The notes under the pieces: model-generated | Told to the model about the DNA's origin: nothing | Database searches by the model: none | What the model saw: the letters and a program-made list of their open reading frames with translations, nothing else | Shown: positions 8,877 to 15,369 of the stretch, in pieces | How positions within the stretch are numbered: the first letter of the stretch is position 1 | How the letters are laid out: every line of letters starts with the position of its first letter | Translations under genes and position numbers: made by a program | Origin: Butyrivibrio sp. | GTDB lineage: Bacteria; Bacillota_A; Clostridia; Lachnospirales; Lachnospiraceae | Reading direction: 5' to 3' | DNA length: 32,418 nt | Assembly (NCBI GenBank): GCA_024690635.1 | Contig: JAILOW010000014.1 | Location: 1 to 32,418 of the forward strand

Positions 8877-9419
8877 TTAAATGAGAGCCTCCACGCAGGC
8901 TGCTACTTTTTCCATCTTTTCAGTAGGCTCAAAGCGTGCAACCACATTGCCGTCTCTGTCGACAACAAACTTTGTGAAGTTCCACTTAATATCGGGGTTG
9001 TTCTTGTAATCCTTATCGATTTTCTTAAGCATTACATTCATTGCCAGGGCTGCTGCGCCCGTTCCAAATCCTTCAAAGCCCTTCTGGCTCTTGAGATACT
9101 CAAATAAAGGAAGAGCATCTTTGCCGTTTATGTCGGACTTTTTCATCTGAGGGAACTTGGTATTGTAGTGAAGCTGGCAGAACTCGTGGATCTCCTCGTC
9201 TGTTCCGGGAGTCTGTCCTGCGAACTGATTGCAGGGAACATCAAGAACCTCAAAGCCCTGCTCGTGAAATTTCTCGTACATCTCCTCGATATCCTTGTAG
9301 TGAGGAGTAAAGCCACAGCCTGTTGCTGTGTTTACAACGAGGACAACCTTGCCCTTGTAGTTTTCCATTGAGAACTCGTTGCCCTGTGCGTCTGTTACTG
9401 AATAATCATAAAATCCCAT
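8877..9419 (-). CDS. Glutathione peroxidase family, thioredoxin-type peroxidase (180 aa)
   Basis: The GPx signature is present: Cys35 in NTATGCGFTP at the usual Sec/Cys position, DVPCNQFAGQTPG at about 60-72, and the WNF/KF pair near the C-terminus. A second cysteine, Cys81 in FCQLHYNTKFP, is where thioredoxin-dependent members of the family carry their resolving cysteine. By family knowledge this enzyme therefore probably reduces peroxides with thioredoxin, not glutathione; a thioredoxin gene lies at 12750. It is a cytosolic oxygen-defence enzyme, sensible in an anaerobe. The start has GGAGGT upstream (9427-9432 on the opposite strand). It is transcribed from a perfect consensus promoter divergent from the exonuclease gene. 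Confidence 0.94.
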   Translation of the reverse strand: MGFYDYSVTDAQGNEFSMENYKGKVVLVVNTATGCGFTPHYKDIEEMYEKFHEQGFEVLDVPCNQFAGQTPGTDEEIHEFCQLHYNTKFPQMKKSDINGKDALPLFEYLKSQKGFEGFGTGAAALAMNVMLKKIDKDYKNNPDIKWNFTKFVVDRDGNVVARFEPTEKMEKVAACVEALI

Positions 9420-9486
9420 GTTATGTACCTCCGTATTGGTTTTATATCAATATGCCCGAACAAGTTTTTTAACTTTGTTTAATGCA

Positions 9487-9515
9487 ATTATATTTCGCGC
9501 AATTTAAAATGTCAA
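9487..9515 (-). promoter_or_regulatory. Consensus promoter for the peroxidase gene
   Basis: Read on the minus strand: TTGACA (9515-9510), a 17-base spacer, then TATAAT (9492-9487), which is a perfect match to the vegetative sigma-factor consensus. The predicted start near 9480 gives a 5' leader of about 60 bases. A loosely PerR-like dyad overlaps the -10 region but has the wrong centre spacing (3 bases, not 1), so I do not claim an operator. Confidence 0.9.
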
Positions 9516-9521
9516 TACCTG

Positions 9522-9550
9522 TTGCAAAAAAATTTTTGAAAATTTATCAT
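9522..9550 (+). promoter_or_regulatory. Promoter for the exonuclease gene, giving a leaderless mRNA
   Basis: TTGCAA (9522-9527), a 17-base spacer, then TATCAT (9545-9550). Only 6 bases separate the -10 from the ATG at 9557, so the predicted transcription start coincides with the start codon. The -35 is 6 bases from the -35 of the divergent peroxidase promoter, so the two polymerase sites almost touch. Confidence 0.65.
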
Positions 9551-9556
9551 TAACCT

Positions 9557-10492
9557 ATGAATGACTACATAGTATTTGACCTGGAGTGGAACCAGGGAGA
9601 TGCGCCGGTGACACAAAATGGCAAGACTCTTGCCTTTGAGATAGTTGAGATCGGTGCGGTAAAACTTAATGAAAAAAGACAGATCACAGATCGATTTTCC
9701 CGTTTGATAAAGCCTCAGATCCACAAGCACATGCACAGGATAACAGGAAAGCTCATTCATCTTACGATGGAAGATCTTGAAAACGGCGGGCTTTTTAGTG
9801 ATGTGGCAAAAGAGTTTCTGGAATGGTGCGGAGAATCGCCCAGGTTCTGTACCTGGGGGCCTCTGGATCTGACTGAGCTTCAGCGCAACCTTGATTTCTT
9901 TGGATTTCCTCTCTTATCTGACAGACCTCTTGCTTTTTACGATGTGCAAAAGCTTTACAGCCTTGCCTATGACGACGGAAGGAGCAGGATCTCCCTCGAG
10001 AACGCGGTTGACAAATTGGGACTACCCAAGGACATACCCTTCCACAGAGCTCTTTCGGATGCGGAGTACACCGCCAAGCTCTTTGCGACTCTTGGAGAGA
10101 GAATTTTAAAGAAGGTTTCTTTTGACACCTATGTCACTCCCACGTCCAGGGATAAAGAGATCCACATTGTATTCGACAACTACGCAAAGCATATATACAG
10201 AGAGTTCCCTGCTAAAGAAGATATTTTGGAGAACATGGAGATCATGAGCACCAGATGCTATGTCTGCGGCAGGAGCATAAAGCGCAGGGTCAAATGGTTT
10301 ACGCCAAACGGCAAGCACTACTACGCCGTGGCTTTTTGCGACAAGCACGGATATATGAAAGCCAAGGTTCGCATCAAGAAGGCGGAGAACGGCAATCTTT
10401 TTGTGGTAAAGACCTGCAGATTCATCTCTCCTCAGGAGATGGAGGATATGAAACTAAAACAGCACAAGATCAAAAAAAGACAGAAGCCTTGA
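9557..10492 (+). CDS. DEDDh 3'-5' exonuclease with C-terminal zinc-finger-like motif (311 aa)
   Basis: The N-terminal 185 residues form a DnaQ/KapD-like exonuclease. ExoI is FDLEWN with Asp8 and Glu10, ExoII contains Asp104 in WGPLD, and ExoIII is His163...Asp168 in HRALSDAEYTA. These are the four metal-binding acids and the general base, all intact, so the enzyme should degrade DNA or RNA from the 3' end. The C-terminus has Cys234-x2-Cys237 and Cys261-x2-His264, a possible zinc site, followed by a Lys-rich tail, suggesting nucleic-acid binding. There is no ribosome site before the ATG, and the promoter -10 lies only 6 bases upstream. The stop codon lies within a hairpin shared with the convergent dacA gene. 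Confidence 0.87.
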   Translation: MNDYIVFDLEWNQGDAPVTQNGKTLAFEIVEIGAVKLNEKRQITDRFSRLIKPQIHKHMHRITGKLIHLTMEDLENGGLFSDVAKEFLEWCGESPRFCTWGPLDLTELQRNLDFFGFPLLSDRPLAFYDVQKLYSLAYDDGRSRISLENAVDKLGLPKDIPFHRALSDAEYTAKLFATLGERILKKVSFDTYVTPTSRDKEIHIVFDNYAKHIYREFPAKEDILENMEIMSTRCYVCGRSIKRRVKWFTPNGKHYYAVAFCDKHGYMKAKVRIKKAENGNLFVVKTCRFISPQEMEDMKLKQHKIKKRQKP

Positions 10493-10509
10493 TATTAACG
10501 GCTTCTGTC
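10479..10509. terminator. Shared bidirectional terminator between exonuclease and dacA
   Basis: GACAGAAGCC (10479-10488) and GGCTTCTGTC (10500-10509) form a perfect 10-bp stem with an 11-base loop. On the minus strand it is followed by seven T, a good terminator for dacA. On the plus strand it is followed by AAAATTTTTT. The left arm includes codons just before the exonuclease stop and the right arm overlaps the dacA stop. Confidence 0.85.
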
Positions 10510-11938
10510 AAAATTTTTTAGAGCGGAATTTTGTTCTTTTAAATTCTCTTTTTCTTCTGTTATATCTTACACGGTCGCTTCGGCTTGAATGCTTTCTGCC
10601 CGAGATTAGCCTGACAATGAGGCTTCCCACCAAAGTGGTGACCACCACGAATATTCCCGCAATTATGAATATATGCTTTACGTTTACGAATACTGCGCCG
10701 GGAGTCTTTGCTGCTTCTTTGGCATCAGGATTTGGCTGATAGCAAACATAAGCAGTTCCCACGGGAACACCGCTGTAGGTGTAGCTTACTCTGGCAACGG
10801 CGGTTGGTTCCTTATCTTTTTCCGCATCCGACAGATCATAGTCGATATGGTATTCTGTGTCATTTATGGATGAAGTCTTGGGAATGATGATCTTTTCGCC
10901 TTCGCCGAGTCTTAGGATGGTTCCGGATCTGCCAAACACATCGTTTTCAGACTCAAAGAAAAGAGAATCATCGGGCATGTAACGCTCATCCACATCTGAT
11001 GCATCGACAGCCTTGAAATTGTTGAAGCCGTAATCAAACAAGGTGACGGTATTGGTAAACTGCGAAGGAGATTCTTCTTTAAATACCACGCAGATAAGCT
11101 TCATACCGTTTCGTTCTGCGCAGGTAACAAGGGTTTCTCTTGCAAGGTCCGTGTAGCCTGTCTTTCCGCCGATTATGCCTTCATAAGGGATCTCGCCTGT
11201 TATGAGTTTGTGCTTGTTATTAAGGAAAAAGTCATCGGGCTGATCAGCGGTTGCGGTGAAATGATATCTTGGGGTTCCGCCAACCCTGCATAACAGCTCG
11301 TTGCTGAAAAACTCTTTTGATATAAGAGCAAGGTCGTAGGTGCTGGTGTAATGATCATCTGCCTGAAGACCGTTGGTGTTTGCAAAGTGTGTATTGGTGC
11401 AGCCCAGCTCTTTTGCCCGCTTGTTCATGAGCTTTACGAACTCGGAAATGCTGCCGCTTACGTGCTCACCCACGGCATTTGCAACTTCGTTGGCACTGCC
11501 TACCATGATGCCGTAAAGAGCCTGCTCAAGGGTGATGGACTGTCCCACATCAATTCCGATGTTGGAGCCGCCTGCAGGAACGCTGAATACCGCGTCGTTT
11601 GAGAAGGTAACCTTTTCATCAAGTGAGGCATTCTCCACAGCCAAAAGACATGTCATGATCTTGGTGGTGCTGGCGGGGTAGAGCTCCTCGTGAATGTTCT
11701 TGGCATACAGGATGGTTCCGGTATTTGCCTCCATCAGGATGGCTGACTGCGCGGTGATTTCCGGTCCTTCCGGCCAGAAGGGGGTGTCGTTTGACTGGAT
11801 CGGCAGTTCTTTCCGAAGGAGTGCCTCCTCAGCGTAGTCCGTCGCCGCGTAGGACTGGAAGGCGCAGGTGAAAAGAGAAACGACCAGAGTAAAACAAAAC
11901 ATCATTATGAAGTTTTTCTTTGTAATGGATCTAAACAA
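10508..11938 (-). CDS. dacA: D-alanyl-D-alanine carboxypeptidase, PBP5/DacA-type (476 aa)
   Basis: This peptidase S11 enzyme trims the terminal D-Ala from peptidoglycan pentapeptides on the outer face of the membrane. All three penicillin-binding motifs are present: Ser90-T-T-Lys93 (PASTTKIM), Ser148-A-Asn150 (GSANE) and Lys259-T-Gly261 (GGKTGYT). A signal peptide (basic RSITKK, then hydrophobic to about residue 30, ending SYA) and a C-terminal membrane segment (about 425-447, followed by a basic tail) anchor it. The start is a TTG at 11938: AGGAG (11950-11946 on the minus strand) lies exactly 7 bases before it. The first ATG (codon 12) has no ribosome site and would lose the basic N-terminus. 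A nested inverted-repeat element lies just upstream of the ribosome site. Confidence 0.93.
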   Translation of the reverse strand: MFRSITKKNFIMMFCFTLVVSLFTCAFQSYAATDYAEEALLRKELPIQSNDTPFWPEGPEITAQSAILMEANTGTILYAKNIHEELYPASTTKIMTCLLAVENASLDEKVTFSNDAVFSVPAGGSNIGIDVGQSITLEQALYGIMVGSANEVANAVGEHVSGSISEFVKLMNKRAKELGCTNTHFANTNGLQADDHYTSTYDLALISKEFFSNELLCRVGGTPRYHFTATADQPDDFFLNNKHKLITGEIPYEGIIGGKTGYTDLARETLVTCAERNGMKLICVVFKEESPSQFTNTVTLFDYGFNNFKAVDASDVDERYMPDDSLFFESENDVFGRSGTILRLGEGEKIIIPKTSSINDTEYHIDYDLSDAEKDKEPTAVARVSYTYSGVPVGTAYVCYQPNPDAKEAAKTPGAVFVNVKHIFIIAGIFVVVTTLVGSLIVRLISGRKHSSRSDRVRYNRRKREFKRTKFRSKKF

Positions 11939-11954
11939 AGTAGTACTCCTGTTT

Positions 11955-12031
11955 GTATGATGATACGGCTTGCTCCGTTTCTTCGAAACTCCCGCAAGCC
12001 TGCAAACATTCTCTGAACCCTATCATCATAC
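11955..12031 (-). promoter_or_regulatory. Nested inverted-repeat element in the dacA upstream region
   Basis: Outer arms GTATGATGATA (11955-11965) and TATCATCATAC (12021-12031) are a perfect 11-bp inverted repeat. Inside are GGCTTGC/GCAAGCC (11967-11973 with 11994-12000), and inside that GTTTC/GAAAC (11977-11981 with 11985-11989), the two inner stems separated by a purine-rich internal loop when read on the minus strand. It ends 5 bases before the dacA ribosome site. The right outer arm contains the predicted -10 of dacA, so the outer repeat may act as DNA (an operator) while the inner stems would be transcribed. No known riboswitch was recognised. Confidence 0.6.
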
Positions 12032-12053
12032 ACTACTTTCAATATTGGGACAA
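12025..12053 (-). promoter_or_regulatory. Probable dacA promoter
   Basis: On the minus strand: TTGTCC (12053-12048), a 17-base spacer, TATGAT (12030-12025). Four of six and five of six bases match consensus. The -10 lies within the outer arm of the inverted repeat. Predicted start is near 12018, giving a leader of about 80 bases. Confidence 0.5.
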
Positions 12054-12096
12054 ATGTTGTAAAATTCTTTTATAGGAAATACAGGTAGGAAAAAGA

Positions 12097-12750
12097 ATGC
12101 GTTTACGTAACATCGCAGGATCCAGAGAGGTTATCGCGGAGAGCAGCTTTACCGTCAAGGATCCCGAAAAGAAAAAAGGACTTTGGAAAAAAGAGGTTTT
12201 TGGTAACGACCATCCTCTGCATATAGAGATCGGAATGGGCAAGGGCCGATTTATCATGGATATGGCAAGGCTCAACCCGGACATCAATTACATCGGAATA
12301 GAAAAATACTCAAGTGTACTTTTAAGGGCGATACAGAAACAGGAAACAGAGCAGCTTCCCAACGTTATCTTTATCAGAATGGATGCGGAGGTTATTACAG
12401 AAGTCTTTGCTCCGGCGGAAGTGGACAAGATCTATCTTAACTTCTCAGATCCCTGGCCCAAGGACAGACACGCCAAGAGGCGTCTTCCTTCAAAAGAGTT
12501 CCTTGAAAGATATGACAAGATCCTGGTTCCCGATGGCGTAGTAGAGTTCAAGACCGATAACAGAGGGCTCTTTGATTTTGGACTGGAGCAGCTTGAACTT
12601 GCCGGATGGAATGCGGATGCAGTCACCTTCGACCTCCACAACGACCCTGTTATGAACGAAGGCAATGTCATGACAGAGTACGAGGAGAGGTTCTCATCTA
12701 TTGGCAATCCTATTTGTAAATATATAATCAGCAGAAAGGGGAGTAATTAA
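12097..12750 (+). CDS. trmB: tRNA (guanine-N7-)-methyltransferase TrmB (217 aa)
   Basis: TrmB uses S-adenosylmethionine to make m7G46 in the tRNA variable loop. The SAM-binding motif HIEIGMGKGRF is at about residues 46-56, followed by INYIGIEKYSSVL, and the family-specific NFSDPWPKDRHAKRRL is near 110-127. Length and start (RLRNIAGSREVI) are typical. AGGAAAAAG precedes the ATG. The stop TAA at 12748-12750 shares its last base with the thioredoxin ATG, so these two genes form an operon with probable translational coupling. Confidence 0.96.
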   Translation: MRLRNIAGSREVIAESSFTVKDPEKKKGLWKKEVFGNDHPLHIEIGMGKGRFIMDMARLNPDINYIGIEKYSSVLLRAIQKQETEQLPNVIFIRMDAEVITEVFAPAEVDKIYLNFSDPWPKDRHAKRRLPSKEFLERYDKILVPDGVVEFKTDNRGLFDFGLEQLELAGWNADAVTFDLHNDPVMNEGNVMTEYEERFSSIGNPICKYIISRKGSN

Positions 12751-13070
12751 TGGATTACACATTAAGCAGTCAGAATTTTGAAGAAGAAGTTTTAAAGAGC
12801 AAATTGCCGGTATTGGTGGATTTTTCAGCAGACTGGTGCGGACCTTGCAAAATGATGTCCCCAATGGTTGACGAATTTGCAGAGGAGTACGAGGGAGAAC
12901 TTAAGGTTGGCAAGATCAATGTAGATCAGTCACCTGACATTGCACAGAAATACAATGTTATGTCCATACCGATGTTTGCGTTCTTCAAGAACGGAGAGGT
13001 TGTTGAAACCGCTGTAGGAGCACTCAGCAAGGATAAACTTCAGGGATTAATCGACAAGGTGCTGGCTTAA
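12750..13070 (+). CDS. trxA: Thioredoxin (106 aa)
   Basis: This is a classical small dithiol reductant: active site W29-C30-G-P-C33 within SADWCGPCKMM, the cis-proline region SIPMFAFFKNG near 71-81, and the usual GALSKDKL C-terminal helix. It would supply electrons to reductases and to peroxidases such as the GPx-family enzyme at 8877. The start overlaps the trmB stop by one base, with AAAGGGGAG at about 12735-12743. A stem-loop overlaps its stop codon. Confidence 0.96.
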   Translation: MDYTLSSQNFEEEVLKSKLPVLVDFSADWCGPCKMMSPMVDEFAEEYEGELKVGKINVDQSPDIAQKYNVMSIPMFAFFKNGEVVETAVGALSKDKLQGLIDKVLA

Positions 13071-13081
13071 ATAGCCAGCAC
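13059..13081 (+). terminator. Stem-loop at the thioredoxin stop codon, weak terminator
   Basis: GTGCTGGCT pairs perfectly with AGCCAGCAC around the loop TAAAT, which contains the stop codon. Only three T follow, so it probably terminates a fraction of transcripts or protects the trmB-trxA message, with some read-through to the next gene. Confidence 0.55.
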
Positions 13082-13104
13082 TTTAGTGTAATCAGGAAAT
13101 TGCT

Positions 13105-13893
13105 ATGGCAGACAAGATCACCAGTTTCGAAGACTACAAGAAAAAAGAACTGCATAAGGAAGTAGCTGAAGAGATCGCTGCGGAAATTTCGCCGGAAAAA
13201 GGGCCTTCAGCCGATACAGGTAGGGTGTCTCAGGCGACAATGGATATCAAAATTGAGGATCCTTACAATTTCTTTAATGAGGAAGAGCGTGAAGAATACT
13301 TCCGCCAGAGACAAAAGGACCTCATGAAAGAAAAGCAAAGGGAAGAAGCCCCAAGACAGAGCCGGGACGACGAGCCTCCCATCAGACAGCACCATAAAGC
13401 CGAAGAGGAAGATGTGCGCAGAGAAGAAAGGCGCCCTGAACCTGAAGAATATGATGACTATGATGAAGAGTACGAGGATGAGTACGACGACGAGTACGAT
13501 GAGGAAGAGGGCGGAATCACCATGGAGCTTGTGGTACGCATCGCTTCTGTGCTCTCGGGAATTGTTATCCTTGCCCTTATCGCAATGTTTGCGAAGGTAA
13601 AGATCTATGACAGATACTTTGCGCCCGATCCCGACAATGCTGTGACAGAAGAAGTCGTAAAAGCTCTTCCCGAAGGCTACATCGAAAAGAATGACACTGT
13701 GGTGGTATCAGGAGCGTCATCTCTTAACCTTCGCACTGTTCCTGACTCATCGGATGACGCCACGGTTGTTGACGCTGCAGCAGAAGGAACCGAGCTAAAG
13801 AGGATTGCTGTCAGCAGCGACGGAAGCTGGGCTCTTGTGGAGTATAATGGTCAGAACCTGTATGCTTATATGAAATACTTAGTGGAAAAATAA
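13105..13893 (+). CDS. Single-pass membrane protein with extracellular SH3-like domain (262 aa)
   Basis: The cytoplasmic part (1-140) is highly charged and ends in a striking Asp/Glu/Tyr-rich run at about 112-137. One membrane segment follows at about 143-163 (VRIASVLSGIVILALIAMFA). The outer part ends in a bacterial SH3-like domain (about 195-262: SSLNLRTVPDSS...GSWALVEYNG). Such domains usually bind peptidoglycan or peptide ligands, suggesting a cell-envelope role, by inference. Many Lachnospiraceae-like genomes have similar proteins without a known function. AGGA lies 8 bases before the ATG. A strong hairpin terminator follows. Confidence 0.78.
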   Translation: MADKITSFEDYKKKELHKEVAEEIAAEISPEKGPSADTGRVSQATMDIKIEDPYNFFNEEEREEYFRQRQKDLMKEKQREEAPRQSRDDEPPIRQHHKAEEEDVRREERRPEPEEYDDYDEEYEDEYDDEYDEEEGGITMELVVRIASVLSGIVILALIAMFAKVKIYDRYFAPDPDNAVTEEVVKALPEGYIEKNDTVVVSGASSLNLRTVPDSSDDATVVDAAAEGTELKRIAVSSDGSWALVEYNGQNLYAYMKYLVEK

Positions 13894-13899
13894 AAGAAA

Positions 13900-13932
13900 G
13901 CTGAGCCTTTTTATGTAAAAATCAGGCTCAGC
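13900..13932. terminator. Bidirectional terminator between SH3 protein and 13928-14377 gene
   Basis: GCTGAGCC (13900-13907) pairs with GGCTCAGC (13925-13932), and the T- and A-runs inside the loop can extend the stem (TTTTTA/TAAAAA). The right arm includes the stop codon of the minus-strand gene. On the minus strand a T-rich tract follows. Confidence 0.75.
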
Positions 13933-14377
13933 GCTTTTTCGCGTGAAGATATTTGTAGAATTTATCAAGGGCTTCGGAGAGGCTGTTACTGCTTCTGGAA
14001 CATATTTCCGCCTGAGCGATTATGTCCGATGAAGATGAACCCTCCACCAGTCCTGAGATCACAGAGGCCGCGGAGCTTTCAAGGCTTCTGTAGTCCATGT
14101 TTATCAGAATAGTTTCATCAAGGTGACGGATACTCTCATACAAAGAGGGATATCTTTTCCTGACGAGGGCAAACTCATCAAGGATGCGCTCTCTGCTCTG
14201 AAGACAAAAGAGAATGTAGGCAGATTCCACTATTTCCGGTGGCTCGATCTCATCCTCGTAGGAATTGTCCTCGTAGTCTTCTCTGGTAGCATAGTATTCG
14301 CAGATTTCCTGAACTAAAGCCCCCACCTTGTTGTTGTCATACAGTTTTTGAAGTTCACTGATAATTTTATCGTCCAT
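13928..14377 (-). CDS. Uncharacterised protein (149 aa)
   Basis: I do not recognise this family. The protein is soluble and acidic, with no signal peptide or membrane segment. It has an Asp/Glu/Tyr-rich stretch at about 28-46, a central predicted helical region, and a Ser-rich segment at about 115-135. It seems real because it fills the gap between a convergent terminator and murI, with no better frame on the other strand, and has an ATG at 14377. There is no ribosome site; TAGAAT lies 6 bases upstream of the ATG, as for the two leaderless genes elsewhere in the window, but without a good -35. Confidence 0.65.
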   Translation of the reverse strand: MDDKIISELQKLYDNNKVGALVQEICEYYATREDYEDNSYEDEIEPPEIVESAYILFCLQSRERILDEFALVRKRYPSLYESIRHLDETILINMDYRSLESSAASVISGLVEGSSSSDIIAQAEICSRSSNSLSEALDKFYKYLHAKKR

Positions 14378-14383
14378 AAAATC

Positions 14384-14389
14384 ATTCTA
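14384..14389 (-). promoter_or_regulatory. Possible -10 element 6 bases before the 13928-14377 gene start
   Basis: TAGAAT on the minus strand ends 6 bases before the ATG, with no ribosome site in between. The -35 position (CTGTTT at 17 bases) is a poor match. It is listed because the geometry equals that of the promoters at 9522 and 24518. Confidence 0.35.
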
Positions 14390-14447
14390 TCATAATCTGA
14401 AGCTGTAAACAGCATGAATATGCGTTGCAGAACAGGAGAAAAGAGAT

Positions 14448-15260
14448 ATGAAAATAGGAATTTTCGATTCCGGCATAGGAGGCCTGTCGGTTTTACATGA
14501 GGCTTACCATCTCCTTCCGGACCAGGAATATATTTTTTACGCAGATGTAGAGCATGTGCCCTACGGCCTTAAAACCCCGGAGCAGATACTGGGATATGCG
14601 GTGGAGATCACAGAGTTTTTGATCTCTCAGGGCGCGGAAGCCATTGTGGTTGCCTGCAATACCGCAACCAGCGTTGCCATAAAAGAGCTGCGAAACCGCT
14701 ATGATATCCCGATCCTTGGGATGGAGCCAGCTGTAAAGCCCGCGGTTGAGGGAACGGAAGGCAAGAGGATCATGGTGATGGCAACTCCCGTCACCATCAG
14801 AGAGGATAAACTAAAAGACCTCCTTCACAGAGTTGACGGAGAGCACAGAGTGGACCTTCTGGCGATGCCCGGGTTCGTGGAGTTCGCAGAAAAAGAGAAG
14901 TTCGATGGCCCCGAGGTTACGCAGTACGTGGAGAAACAGCTTTCCGGCTATAACAAAGACGAGTATTGCGCTCTGGTACTTGGCTGTACTCACTTCAATT
15001 ATTTTAAGCCCGCACTCAGAGCTTATTTCGGAGACAACACTCTTTTGATCGACGGAAACAAGGGCACTGTAAACCATCTGGCAGATGTCCTCGAACTTGA
15101 AATTTCACAACATAAAGAGGATGTTATAGACTCAAAACACAACATATTGTGTTTACGAAATACCAAATACTTTTTCTCCGGAAAAGAAGTCGTAGATGAA
15201 GAAACCTGTAATCGCTTGCTGCGACTGCATTTACGCCTTGAAGAAGTAAGAAATATTTAG
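14448..15260 (+). CDS. murI: Glutamate racemase (270 aa)
   Basis: MurI converts L-glutamate to D-glutamate for peptidoglycan. The N-terminus IGIFDSGIGGLSVL carries Asp7-Ser8. The two catalytic cysteines are Cys70 in VVACNTATS and Cys180 in LGCTHF, with neighbouring His182. Length is normal. AGGAG lies upstream of the ATG. It runs divergently from the 13928-14377 gene and reads toward nrdD, which has its own promoter. Confidence 0.97.
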   Translation: MKIGIFDSGIGGLSVLHEAYHLLPDQEYIFYADVEHVPYGLKTPEQILGYAVEITEFLISQGAEAIVVACNTATSVAIKELRNRYDIPILGMEPAVKPAVEGTEGKRIMVMATPVTIREDKLKDLLHRVDGEHRVDLLAMPGFVEFAEKEKFDGPEVTQYVEKQLSGYNKDEYCALVLGCTHFNYFKPALRAYFGDNTLLIDGNKGTVNHLADVLELEISQHKEDVIDSKHNILCLRNTKYFFSGKEVVDEETCNRLLRLHLRLEEVRNI

Positions 15261-15263
15261 GCT

Positions 15264-15292
15264 TGAAATTAACAATATAATGTATTACTATA
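15264..15292 (+). promoter_or_regulatory. nrdD promoter
   Basis: TTGAAA (15264-15269), a 17-base spacer, then TACTAT (15287-15292). The promoter lies just after the murI stop, and its spacer is occupied by the first NrdR-like box. Confidence 0.65.
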
Positions 15293-15317
15293 TTAATGTA
15301 ACCACAAGATATAGAGT
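15271..15317 (+). promoter_or_regulatory. Pair of NrdR-like boxes over the nrdD promoter
   Basis: Compared with the published NrdR box ACACWATATATWGTGT, TAACAATATAATGTAT (15271-15286) matches at 12 of 16 positions and CCACAAGATATAGAGT (15302-15317) at 13 of 16. The start-to-start distance is 31 bases, the three-turn spacing typical of tandem NrdR boxes. Box 1 fills the -35/-10 spacer and box 2 covers the likely transcription start, so NrdR binding would repress nrdD. No nrdR gene is in the window. Confidence 0.72.
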
Positions 15318-15369
15318 TTCTTGTGGCTACTATTATGTAAGAAGATTTTTTAATGTATAAGGGGGCTCT

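Noticed and set aside
9480..9500. PerR operator in the peroxidase promoter
   Set aside because: The dyad has a 3-base centre instead of the single base in TTATAATnATTATAA, and the outer positions do not match.
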